NCBI GenBank assembly: GCA_000442125.1
Contig: KE546971.1
Span: forward strand, 1,056,583-1,120,582
From: Opeltia flavorubescens
Taxonomy: Eukaryota; Ascomycota; Lecanoromycetes; Teloschistales; Teloschistaceae
Length of the DNA stretch: 64,000 bases
Direction of reading: 5' to 3'
Both the position numbers and the translations under genes were made by a program. How positions within the stretch are numbered: the stretch's first letter is position 1; each line of letters starts with the position of its first letter. This document shows, piece by piece, positions 1-11,900 of the stretch. The notes beneath the pieces are model-generated. The model was not told the origin of the DNA, did no database searches, and saw only the letters and a program-made list of their open reading frames with translations.

Positions 1-2
1 AG

Positions 3-3000
3 CGAGCTCTCGAAAATTCGGAAGATCCTAACATCATCAAGCGCAACATAGTCCGGACAGATCGTTTGAATCTGGATTGGCTCGTCGGTTACTTTGGACG
101 TATGTCTCTGGAGCAATCCCTGGACTGCTTGAACGAAATGCTTAAAGTCAACATCCGTCAGAATCTACAAGCTGCTGTCCAAATCGCCACCAAATACTCG
201 GACTTGCTTGGGCCCAACCGACTTGTTGACTTGTTTGAGAAATATCGCACTGCGGAAGGATTGTACTATTACCTAGGCAGCATAGTCAATCTGAGCGAGG
301 ATCCCGAGGTTCACTTCAAGTATATCGAAGCTGCTACCAAGATGGGCCAGACTACAGAAGTAGAGCGCATCTGCCGGGAGAGTAATTATTATAATCCTGA
401 GAAGGTCAAGAACTTCCTGAAAGAAGCAAAACTTACCGAGCAGCTCCCGCTTATCATCGTTTGTGATCGATTCAACCTCATCCACGATCTCGTTCTCTAC
501 CTCTACCAAAACCAGCAGTTCAAATCTATTGAAGTCTATGTTCAGCGAGTGAACCCATCAAGGACGCCCTTTGTCATTGGAGGGCTGTTGGATGTAGACT
601 GCGACGAGCCCATCATCAAGAATCTGCTCCAGTCCGTCGATCCAGCCTCGATTCCCATTGACGACCTTGTGTCAGAGGTTGAGTCTCGAAATCGGCTGAA
701 GCTCCTTTTGCCCTTCCTGGAAGCAACACTGGCTAGCGGAAACCAACAACAGGCTGTCTATAACGCACTTGCCAAGATATACATTGATAGTAATAATAAC
801 CCGGAGAAGTTCTTGAAAGAGAATGACATGTATGACCCTTTGATCGTGGGCAAGTATTGCGAAAAACGCGATCCCAATCTTGCCTACATCGCGTACCGGA
901 AAGGCCAGAACGACCTCGAGCTAATCAACATCACCAACGAAAATGGGATGTACAAGGCTCAAGCCCGGTATCTCTTGGAGCGCGCAGACCCAGAGATTTG
1001 GGCCTTCGTTCTTAACGGTAACAACATTCATAGGCGATCCCTCGTTGACCAAGTTATCTCAACAGCGGTCCCTGAATCAACAGAACCTGAAAAGGTTTCA
1101 GTGGCCGTTAAGGCCTTTTTGGACGCTGATTTGCCCGCTGAGTTGATCGAACTTCTTGAGAAGATCATTCTCGAGCCTTCCCCATTCAGTGACAATGGCA
1201 GCCTCCAAAATCTCCTCATGCTTACCGCTGCCAAAGCTGACAAAGCGCGCTTAATGGATTACATCCATCAGCTCTCGGCGTACAATGGCGAGGAAATCGC
1301 GAACATGTGTATCTCCGTTGGTCTTTTCGAAGAAGCTTTCGAGATCTACAAGAAACAGGATAACCACACGGCGGCAGCAAATGTTCTAGTGGAGCATGTG
1401 GTGAGCATTGATCGTGCACAGGAGTATGCTGAACGCGTCGAGCTTCCGGAAGTGTGGAGTCAGGTAGCTAAAGCCCAGCTCGACGGTTTAAGAATCACGG
1501 ATGGTATTGGATCTTATATTCGGGCAGAAGATCCCAGCAACTACTCCGAAGTTATTGATATCGCCACGCATGCTGGCAAAGACGAAGAGCTCATCAAGTA
1601 TCTACGTATGGCACGAAAGACCCAGAGGGAACCTGCTATCGACACCGCACTTGCGTTCTGCTTTGCTCGTACCGACCAATTGAGCGAGCTTGAAGATTTC
1701 CTACATGCAACGAACGTTGCCGACATTGAAAGCTCGGGTGACAAAGCCTACGAAGAGGGTTATCACCAGGCCGCCAAGATCTTCTTCTCGAGCATCTCCA
1801 ATTGGGCCAAGCTTGCGACCACCTTGGTGCATCTTGGAGAGTACCAGGCTGCCGTCGAGTGTGCGCGGAAAGCGAACAGTGTCAAGGTGTGGAAGCAGGT
1901 CAATGGAGCTTGCGTCGACAAGAAAGAATTTCGATTAGCTCAAATATGTGGGCTGAACCTCATTGTCCATGCTGAGGAATTGCAGGATCTTGTTCGCCAG
2001 TATGAGCGCAATGGCTACTTTGACGAGCTCATTGCCCTTCTCCAAGCTGGTCTCGGACTTGAGAGAGCTCATATGGGAATGTTCACCGAATTAGGCGCTG
2101 CGCTGTCCAAGTATCACCCAGATGGCGTGATGGAGCACCTCAAACTCTTCTGGTCACGCATCAACATTCCGAAGATGATTCGGTCGTGCGAGGAAGCAAA
2201 TCTCTGGCCAGAATTGATATTCTTGTACTGCCACTACGATGAATGGGATAACGCCGCGCTTGCGATGATGGAACGGGCTTCAGATGCATGGGAGCACCAC
2301 TCATTCAAAGATATCATTGTGAAGGTAGCCAACCTCGAGATCTATTATCGTGCCCTGAATTTTTATCTCGAACAACAGCCACTACTCTTGACAGATCTAC
2401 TGCAGGCCTTGACTGCCCGTATCGATGTCAATCGGGTAGTCAAAATGTTTACCAAATCCGACAATATCCCCATCATCAAACCCTTCCTACTAAACGTGCA
2501 GTCTCAGAATAAGAGAACGGTGAACGATGCGGTCAATGATCTTTTAATTGAGGAAGAGGACTACAAGACCTTGCGCGACTCGGTGGAGAATTACGACAAT
2601 TACGACCCTGTCGATTTGGCGTCGCGACTCGAACCGCACGAACTCGTCTTCTTCCGCCAGATTGCTGCGAGCATCTACCGGAAGAACAAACGATGGGATA
2701 AATCGATCGCCCTTTCCAAGCAGGACAAGCTGTTCAAGGACGCGATTGAGACGGCAGCAATGTCTGGCAAGAACGAGGTGGTGGAGGACTTGCTTCGATA
2801 TGTAAGTGTCTTCTGGATGAATATGCAGTGAGAGACGCTAATATGTTCTAGTTTGTCGACATTGGTAGCCGCGAGTGCTACGTGGGAATGCTTTATGCAT
2901 GCTACGATCTCATTCGCCTGCACGTGGTCATGGAAGTCTCATGGCGTCATGGCCTCAACGATTTCACGATGCCTTTNATGATCAATTACATGAGCCAGCA

Positions 3001-3184
3001 GGCGTCAGCAATCGAAACACTAAGGAAAGACCACGACGAGCGCAAAGCACGAGAAGCCAAAGAACGGAAGGAGGAAGATAACACGCCTATCCTAGGGGGT
3101 TCGAGGCTCATGCTTACCCAAGGCTCTGCAAGCCCGGTGGCCAACGGTTTTGCACCTCAGCCAACGGGATATCGCGGTTTCTGA
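3..3184 (+). CDS. CHC1: Clathrin heavy chain, C-terminal part (5' end outside window)
   Basis: Clathrin heavy chain forms the legs of the clathrin triskelion that coats vesicles at the trans-Golgi and plasma membrane. The window opens inside the gene: the frame is open from base 3, and about 1,040 residues are present of roughly 1,680 expected. The sequence shows the long run of helical clathrin-repeat units of the leg, then the trimerisation region and a short tail ending GYRGF. Exons are 3..2801 and 2852..3184. The 50-nt intron 2802..2851 begins GTAAGT and contains GCTAAT before its TAG; joining there keeps the family frame (LLRY/FVDIGSRECYVGM). An ambiguous base at 2977 falls in a TTN codon, expected Phe. 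The retrotransposon block starts 267 bases after the stop. The identification is secure; only the 5' truncation limits it. Confidence 0.97.
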
Positions 3185-3451
3185 TTAATTCTTGCAAATT
3201 TTGGTATTCACGTTAGGGAGCAATCGGTTTCAAATAATGGCTACGGGTCTACAAACGCACAACTGGCATCTTCGCCAGGCATTAGACAACCTGGCTCGAA
3301 GTGGAGTGGAAAGGAAGTTGAGCTGGACATTACGAGAGGACAGGTGGCATTGTATCACATGAGGAGGAAAGCGAGCCATTTGTTATTAGCCAACCCTTGG
3401 CGAAATGTATTCTAGATACCCTCGGAAGGGGATAATCAATTCGATCAGCTT

Positions 3452-3579
3452 TGAAAGGCTCTAGGCACTTTGGTATGATTATGACTATGTAAGATGCTAA
3501 GTTTCTAAACTGCTAACTAGATGTAATAATATAGCGCCAAGCCACTAGGCTTATAATATATTATATAGCAAGCGCAATA
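3452..3579 (-). repeat. 128-bp LTR of the outer element, left copy (3' LTR)
   Basis: Matches 19895..20022 at 118 of 128 positions with no gaps. All ten differences are C/T or G/A. Seven of them lie in its right, element-facing end, where this copy carries the T or A state. It begins TGAAAGG directly after the target duplication AGCTT. Confidence 0.9.
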
Positions 3580-5850
3580 GTTACCTTTAACGAAAAAATG
3601 CTTTTACCTTAAAAGATATTATAGAATAAACGAATAAATACCCTATTCTTCGGATATCCTATTCTATAGTATAAGCACTAGATATTAGACGCCTTATTCT
3701 ACTAGGCCGTTAGCGTAGTATTTTATCCTATTACTATAGTATCGTATTACTACTATATATCTAGCGGTAGATTTTTATTAATTATCTATTTATTATATTT
3801 TATACTAAGATTTTAATAGTATACTAAATATTAAACGAATATATTACTACCTCGGCGGTATTAATCGCGTTATTAAAGTAGCCGTTTTAGTTACCGGTTT
3901 ACTCGTCTATTAATAGTAAAAATAAGGGTTTTAATATTTTACCTATAGTACGGGTCGCTAGTAGATAGATACGCTAGCTTAAGATAGGTAATAGATATTA
4001 CTAGATATAGCCGGCTTATTAATACTAGAAGCCGTAGCCTATAAATAAATCGGTTAATTTATTTAATAATTTTAAATAATTTAGTAAACTATTATTTAAT
4101 TTTATAATTTCTATTTTTTAATTTTAAAATTATATACTTTTTATATAAATAGAATTTAACCTAATTATTAATTTAAAAGAATATTAGTAAATATTTAATA
4201 TTATATTACCGCTTTATCGTTATTATTACTAATATTATAGCATTTTTAATATTTATATAAGTAGATAAATATAACGTAGGATTAATAGATATAATAAAAT
4301 ATATATATTTAGAATAATTTAGGTAAAAGTATTCGTTATTTATTAAAACGGTAGTAGCTATTATAAAAGTAGATTAAATAATAGATAAAGCTAATCCGGC
4401 TTTTATAATAGGGATAGGAGATTTTATAATAAAAAGCTAACTATTTAAAGGTAAAATTAAAAGATTAATATTTATTTATATAAAATTAAACGTTTTTTTA
4501 ATTTTTTATCTATATAATACCTATATTAATATAAAATCGGTAGTTTTACTTATATTATTATTTAAAGTGGTAGAAAGCTATATTAATATAGTCGGCTATT
4601 ATTAATAATTATTAAATATCGCTAGAAGATATTATAAAGTAATTTTAATAATTTAATTAATTTATTTGAATATATTATTTATTAAAAGATATTATACTAT
4701 AGTAAATATAAATCTAATATTAAACCGTTTTAAAATCGTAAACTATAGCTATTTAAAGAATTTTAGATTTTTATTAGAAATAATAATTTATAAAACCTTT
4801 TAATTAATAAAATATAGATAATCTACTAATATAATAACCTATTATACTTTTATTTAATTAATTATATTAAATATAATAGTAATCCCCTTTAAAAATTTAT
4901 CTATAACCGTTAAAGTATAGTTATAATAGTCCGGTACTAATATTAATAATATTAGAATAAAATTTAATAAAATAGTATTAAATAATTATAAAAGGCTAAT
5001 AATAGATTATAATAAACTAAATAAATGATATTTTAAAATCCGCCGTATTTAATAGTCCGGATAGTACGCTATATATTTCTTTAGCTTTTTTATTAGATTA
5101 AATAAATAGAAGCTTTATATAATCCGCTTATAGATTTATATAGAATCTAGATAATTATACTAGTTATAGGCCGTTTAAAATATTTCTTATTTAATTATAT
5201 TTAAAAAAATAATTAAACGGCAATTTAATTATTTATTATTAAAATAAAAAAGTCGTCGATATAGTATAAATAATAATATAGCTATATTTTTTACTAGCTG
5301 ATTATTATTCTATAATAACTCTAATAATCTAATATATTAGCGATTTTTATTATATATTTATTATACTCTAGTTTTAAACTCTATTAAAAATTTAATTATA
5401 ATTATAGAATATATTAATATTTTTTTTATATCGGTATAAAAAAAAGTATTATATATAAAATACCGTTTAACTTTAATAACCGTAAAAGGCGCTTTTATAA
5501 TTATAGCCGGAAGTTATAATAAAACGTTTAGTATAATATTCGACTTTTTTAGTTTATAATATATATCTAACCGAAATTAGAAAAGATATTTTAAAAATTT
5601 AATATAGCGTAGGTTTAAATATATAATAGACGTAGTATTTAAACTATTTTATTTAGCTATATTAATAATAGCCTAATAATTTATATAAACGATAATATAA
5701 TAGTATAATATTTTAATTAAATATCGAAGCTTTTTAATAATTTATACTAGTATAATTACTTTAAACTCTATTAGCTAATAACGCGCTTCTACTAGGGTAA
5801 GTAGTTTAAATAAAAATAAAATTAATTAAATAAACTTTTATTTAAACGTA
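3580..5850 (-). pseudogene. Degraded 3' pol region of outer element, with reverse-transcriptase-like remnant
   Basis: On the minus strand a YYIDD motif preceded by hydrophobic residues lies at about 5250-5262. It is followed, reading toward lower coordinates, by a stretch resembling the copia-type RT continuation (an EIRN-like segment, then a YI-K-L block) down to about 5020. The frame is broken by TAA/TAG codons that fit RIP of CAA, CAG and TGG. From its position between RT and the 3' LTR, the remainder is inferred to be RNase H and 3' untranslated sequence. A profile search after de-RIPping would decide copia versus another class. Confidence 0.5.
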
Positions 5851-5855
5851 TTATT

Positions 5856-6152
5856 TGTAATATATTAGATACAATTAAACCAATTCAAAAGCGTGAACTA
5901 CTATAGAAGAACGGCCTATAGCGTATATATTCAGATATATTAAAGAACTAATTCTTATTTTCTAGTAGAAAGTAAAGGGGATCGCTATATATTTAAAAAT
6001 ATATTTACCCTGTACTAGATAGTAATTACCTAAATAACCTCGTTTAGGCCTTTTAAAGGGCCCGCTATACTAGTAACTTAATATATTGTCTCTATTATAT
6101 AATTTCCACCTGGGGTTAAAATACTAACTGCTCCTATAGCTTGATGGTAATA
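5856..6152 (-). mobile_element. Solo LTR of the inner Gypsy family
   Basis: A 297-bp sequence matching the two LTRs of the Gypsy element at 8380..8676 and 17225..17521 end to end, in the same orientation. It is flanked by the perfect 5-bp duplication TTATT (5851..5855 and 6153..6157), so it is an independent insertion reduced to a single LTR by recombination. It keeps the TG start and more C and G than the other two copies, so it is the least RIP-mutated. The strand is inferred from the orientation of the full element. Confidence 0.85.
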
Positions 6153-6157
6153 TTATT

Positions 6158-8374
6158 AATTATTATATCTCCGTTTTAACCATTTTTAATATAGTATATA
6201 TAAACGCTAAAGTTAAATTCTAAACTGGTATTTATATTAATATATAATAGTTTTAAAAAATTAAAATAAATTAAAATTTTTAATTTAATAAAAAGCTTTT
6301 AAAATAATTTAAATACTTTAATTTCTTTTATTATTAAATCTATAATTTTAATTTTTATCGCTTTTTTTTTACGTGTATTATCTATAATATTAGTTCTACT
6401 ATATAAAATTTCGTTTAACTTTACCTTTTATTACTATAGCGGTTTTATAATACTAGAATAGTATAAAATATACTACCTTAGATAGTTTATAAACCCTAGA
6501 TAATAATTAATTTAATGTAGAGTTCGATAAAACGTTAATTATATTATAACTTTTAGCTTATTAACGTCTATTACTAGGCCTAAAATATTTATATATTATC
6601 TAAATAGTTGTACCGAAAGGTATACTAGAAACAATTTCTTTAAATTAAAGTAAATATTAAAATAAAATAATTTATTAAATATAGCGTTTAAATAAACTAA
6701 AAATTTTTTTAAAATTAAAAAAAAAATAATAATATTATTAATATACGCCCTAATATAAATATAATATTTTTATAAAATACAATTAATAGTTTTTTATATA
6801 TATATTAAAGAATTCTAGTAGCCTATTAATATATAATTAAAAATCTTTTATCCTTTATAGTTTATTACTATAAAGTGGTAACGGTAATTTTATTAAACTA
6901 AAAATTGGTAAAAAAATAAAATATAGTCTATAATTAAAATAAAACGGCAGCCTACTATTTTAATAAAAATTTCCGTTTAAATAGGAATTAAATAAATATT
7001 AAAAACTATAATTTTATTTAAAACTCGAATATTAATAATAATCCTACTTTTAATATTATTTAACGTATTTTTTTAAACTATAAAATAAAAGAAATTAAAT
7101 AAGATATACGATTTTATCTATTTAAACTTATTTTATTTATATAATTTATCGAATATTTTATTAATTAACTAGCGGTTTCTAAACCTTAAAATATAAATAT
7201 ATATTTATCTAGACTTATAAATATATTTCTAGTTATTTATTAATGGAATTTTTATATATTTATTCTTTAATTTATTTATTTATTAACTAGTATCCGTTTA
7301 TAATAAAGCGAATTTTATAATAATCTATTCTATTTTATTTATTATAGATATATTATTATATATTATAATACTATTAAATAGATATATTTTTTTTTTAGAA
7401 TAATCTAGAAGTAGACCTATTAATATATTATTAATTATATTATTTAATATAGCCTATATTTATATTACTAGTAGCGATATTTTTATAGTATAAATAATTA
7501 TAATATTATATATAGTAATTTAAACGGCTATTATAGCTATAAATAAATCTTTAAATATTAATTTTTTTTATATATTCCGTTTACTTTTTACTACTAGAGG
7601 CTTATTCTTTTATAGTATAGTAAAGTACCTGCTAATATTATTATTACTAATAGTTTTAAACTTTATAAATTTTAAAAAGATTATAAATAGGTTAAACGAG
7701 TTTTAAATAATTAAACGTATTATTATACTATTAATAATTAAAATAAATAAAATTACTATTTAATTTATCGGTTTAAATAAAAAATTATAATTTAATAAAT
7801 TTAACGGTTTTTCTTTAAATTCTACTATTTCGATAGTAGTACGATATTAAATTAGAATAATTATTTTATTTTTAGTAAAAATTATATACCTAATTTTATT
7901 TTAATAAACGATTTAAAGTTTAATTCTAAAATCTAAATTTTATATTAAAACTATTTTTTTATTTAATAAATCTAGTACTTAATTTTTAAAATAGATAATA
8001 TTAGATTTTAGTAAAATATTAGCTTTTAGCCCGTTAATAATATAAACTTCTTGTAAAAAGTATATAATATATTTATTAGTTATTAAAAAATAAAAGTTTA
8101 TTTTAGCGAATTAATTAATATTATAGAGTTTTTATTTAATATTTCGAATATATATATTCGTTAGTATAATAGAAATTATAGTCGTTAGATTATATTATAG
8201 TAGAAATTATCGATTAATAAATAATATACTATATTTTAAATCTATATATATTATAATTATATTATTAATTAAACTACTAATAGTTATTTAAATTTTTATA
8301 TACTAGTAGCTATAGTAGTTATATTCTAGTTTATAATTACTAGAGGGCGCTTATAAAATAATAATCGGTGGTAT
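6158..8374 (-). pseudogene. Degraded internal region of the outer element
   Basis: AT-rich sequence between the solo LTR and the inner Gypsy element. From the element map it should be the middle of the outer element (integrase to start of reverse transcriptase if copia-type), but I could not read a convincing protein motif in it. No usable open frame is present. Confidence 0.4.
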
Positions 8375-8379
8375 TTTTA

Positions 8380-8676
8380 TATAATATACTAGGTGCAATT
8401 AAACCAATTTAGAAGCGTGAACTACTATAGAAAAACGACCTATAGCGTATATATTCAGATATATTAAAGAATTAACTCTTACTTTTTAATAAAAAGTAAA
8501 AGGGATTATTATATACCTAAAAATATATTTACCTTATATTAAGTAGTAATTATTTAAATAACCTTATTTAGGCCCTTTAAAAGGCCCGCTATACTAATAA
8601 CTTAATATATTATCTCTATTATATAATTTCTACCTAGAGTTAAAATACTAACTACTCCTATAGCTTAATAGTAATA
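8380..8676 (-). repeat. 297-bp 3' LTR of the Gypsy element
   Basis: Aligns gap-free with 5856..6152 and 17225..17521. The differences I read are transitions only. It is preceded by the target duplication TTTTA, and on its inner side by the minus-strand polypurine tract. Confidence 0.9.
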
Positions 8677-11600
8677 ATTACCTTTTTTTTTAAAATATTA
8701 ATTTTAGTATTAAAGTTTAAAAGTAATTTAAATTATCTAGAATACTTAAATAAATACTCGTTAAAAATTATTTAAAACCTAATAAGAAAAAAAAAAAAAA
8801 AATTATTTACAGTAATACTACTAACTATAGAAATAGTTATTAATATTTATTATTTTTCTACTATTAAAATTCCGCTAAAGGCCCGCTAAAGGCTTATAGC
8901 ATTATATATACTTTTATTAATAGAAAATAAATAGGAAAAATATTATAATATTATTATAATTAAAAAGGTTAAAAACCCCTTTATATTTAATATATAAACT
9001 TTACTCTAATATAATATAAAAGGGATTAATAATCGTACTAATAGATAAATATAAGCTTTTATAGAAATTTTCTTTTTTTTCTTCTTTACTAGTTATTATA
9101 GATATTATAATATCTAGTAGTTTCTTTAGTAGTAGTAAATCCGTTAATAGTAAAGCTTTTAAAAATATTAATAATAAGTTTCTTTTACTTTTATATTTAT
9201 TTTTTAATAGATAAAACCTTTATATAATAATTTAAAATTTAATAATTACTTAAATTATAAATCTAATTTAATATAAAGCTTTTATTATATAGTTGTTACT
9301 TTCGCGCGCTATTAAAAACTATATTTTTTAATAATAAAATTCTATATATATTATATTAAAAAAAGTATATAAGGCTTTTATACTATATATACCGCTAGAA
9401 TTATAAGAATATTCGAGGTTATTTAGTAATAAATTTATTTATATATTGATTATTCTATACTAACTTTATTTAAATTCCTTACTTTATATAATTAATAGTA
9501 TAGAAATATTTTAAATATATTTAAAAATATTTAGATATTATTTAAAAATAGAATCCTATACTCCCTATAAATAAAAAGCTAGTAAAAATAGCTCGGAATT
9601 TTTAAACTTATAGTTAAAACGTAAATTTAATTAATAGCTAAACCGATTTATTATTAGCTCGTAATAATAAACTTTTACGCGAGACCCGCTAGAATTTTAT
9701 TAAATAAAAAAACTTTTACTAAAAAATCTATAATCTTAAACGATAAGTACACGAGTTAAAATAAAAAAATAATATATTATATATAAATCGTTAATTATTT
9801 ATATCTATAAAAGTTTATTATCTTTTTTATTTAAATTTAAATTTATTCTTTTACGGCCGAGGTCTATTTATAGATTAAAGTAAAAATTTTTTCCTAGGTT
9901 CTTTAATAAGAGAGGCTTTATTCTAAAGTCCTAAATAATTTAATAATAGATTTTAGGAGCTTTTATAGGATTAGGAATCCTATAAATAAATTTATATATT
10001 TAGTCCCGCTCGCTCTAACGGCCTTTATATAATAAGTATTTTTTTAAAAAGAGAGGAGGTCCGTTTAAACAGTATAAATAGAAAAAATAAAAAAAAAAAA
10101 AAAAATCCAAATCTATAATATTTAGTAATAATAAAAATAAATTTTTATTATATTATAATAAATTATTATTAAATTTTTTACTTTTAATTTATTCGCTATT
10201 AACCTATAATTAATATAATAAAATTTTATTACTAGATTTTAATTAATTATCTTTAAATAGAATACCTCCTATAATAAAAGCGGTATTTAATAACTAGAAA
10301 TTTAGTTAATAAAATTTAATACGGTTTTTATTATTTTTTATATAATCTTTAATAATAACTTACCCGGATTTAATATTAATTAATTTTTCTACTAGATTTA
10401 TTATTAAATTTATATTAGGGCCTTTAATATTACTCTATATATTTTTAAAAGCCGATTTTTTTAATAACTTCGCTTTAAACTAGTCGGTAGCTAAGTAGTA
10501 TAAAACGGTAGCTTATTATACCGTTTAATTCTAATAAGAACCTTATTTAAATCTAGAATAACAGTTAGTTTCTAATAATAACCTAAAAAGGGTCTTAAAT
10601 AGTGGTTAGACTAATTAAAAGTAATCTATTTTTATAAAAGGGCCGGCTAGCCTGTTAAATCTAGTATATTTATTTTTATATTAAATTTTATAATTTTTTA
10701 TTAATTTCTTTTAATAATTATAAGACCCGGCCTTATTAAAGCCTCTAAAATTAAATATTAAAGCGCCGACCGTTATAAACTATCTTTTATTATCTATCTA
10801 GTTAAATAACCTATTAAAGCTAAAAGCGATTCTAAATTAAATAAAAAAGTAGGAGAAATAGCTGTACCGGCGAGCTAAAAGGGTATAAAGAAAAAAGGCT
10901 AATTTAAAGGTATAGCTTGGTAAAAGGTAAACGTAGACCTATAATTTACTTTAATATTATAAGTTATAGGTTTATATTCCGCCTTATCGCCTTTAAGTTA
11001 ATCTAGAATATATAAAGATTAGTATAGTAATAGAAAATAACTTTAGCTATAACGTTTTAAATAAGACTTCGGCTATAATACTTTAAAAAAGGGAGGAATA
11101 AATTAAACGATATCTTTAAAAAAAAAGAAATAAATTAAATAATATTTCTTCAATTAAATAATATTACCTTAATTACTAATTCTTTTAAATTTTTAACGCC
11201 GATAATATTTTTATAACTACTAATTTATTTTTATACTAAACTAATAGTAAACTATTAATAGAAATATCAATAAAAGAAACTAGAGGAGGATATATATAAT
11301 AAGGAGAAAGGAGCTACCTTTAATATAGAATTTCCATTTTTTAAGCTATCCATCTTACTAATTAAATAAAGTAATCCGGTACTATAAAAAGGGCTTTAAA
11401 GCCTTTAAATTCTAAAAATACCTAAGACTCTTAAGATATCGAAAACTCCTAAGAGAAATATCACTTTTTATCGCTATATAGCTATCGATAAAGTCGCTAA
11501 TAAAGTTTTATTAGCTAATAAAGCTAATATAAGAAAATAAACCGAGAGTTTATTAATATAAAAGAACGCGGTAAATTATAGAATAAAGGAGTATAGCGAG

Positions 11601-11900
11601 TTATAGAATAAAAAAATATAACGAGTTATAGAATAATATATAAAAATATAATATAAAAAAATTAAATAGGATATAGTTATTAATAAATATTTATTTTATT
11701 AAATAAATTCGAATTTTAATTTAATAAACTTTATTTACTATTTTAAATTCGCTTTTAATTTATATTCGATAAGTTTTTTTTAAATAAACTAATTAGTTTT
11801 TAAAAATTTAATATAAATTTTGTTATTTACGTTATTTTTTTCTATACTTATTTTTAGATAGGGATAATATTATCTAGGCTTATAAAAAGCCCGCTAAAGG
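8677..11900 (-). other. Long 3' region of the Gypsy element with no recognised coding remnant
   Basis: About 3.2 kb between the integrase remnant and the 3' LTR, AT-rich and stop-filled, with A-runs near 8785 and 10090. I recognise no protein motif. It could hold an additional 3' ORF, a chromodomain plus long 3' UTR, or a further insertion whose ends are erased. The end near 11900 is approximate. Confidence 0.4.

Noticed and set aside
3452-3579. 128-bp direct repeats as an assembly artefact
   Set aside because: The copies differ at ten transition sites with a side-specific pattern, and matching AGCTT flanks lie outside them; a duplicated read or collapsed contig would not produce this.
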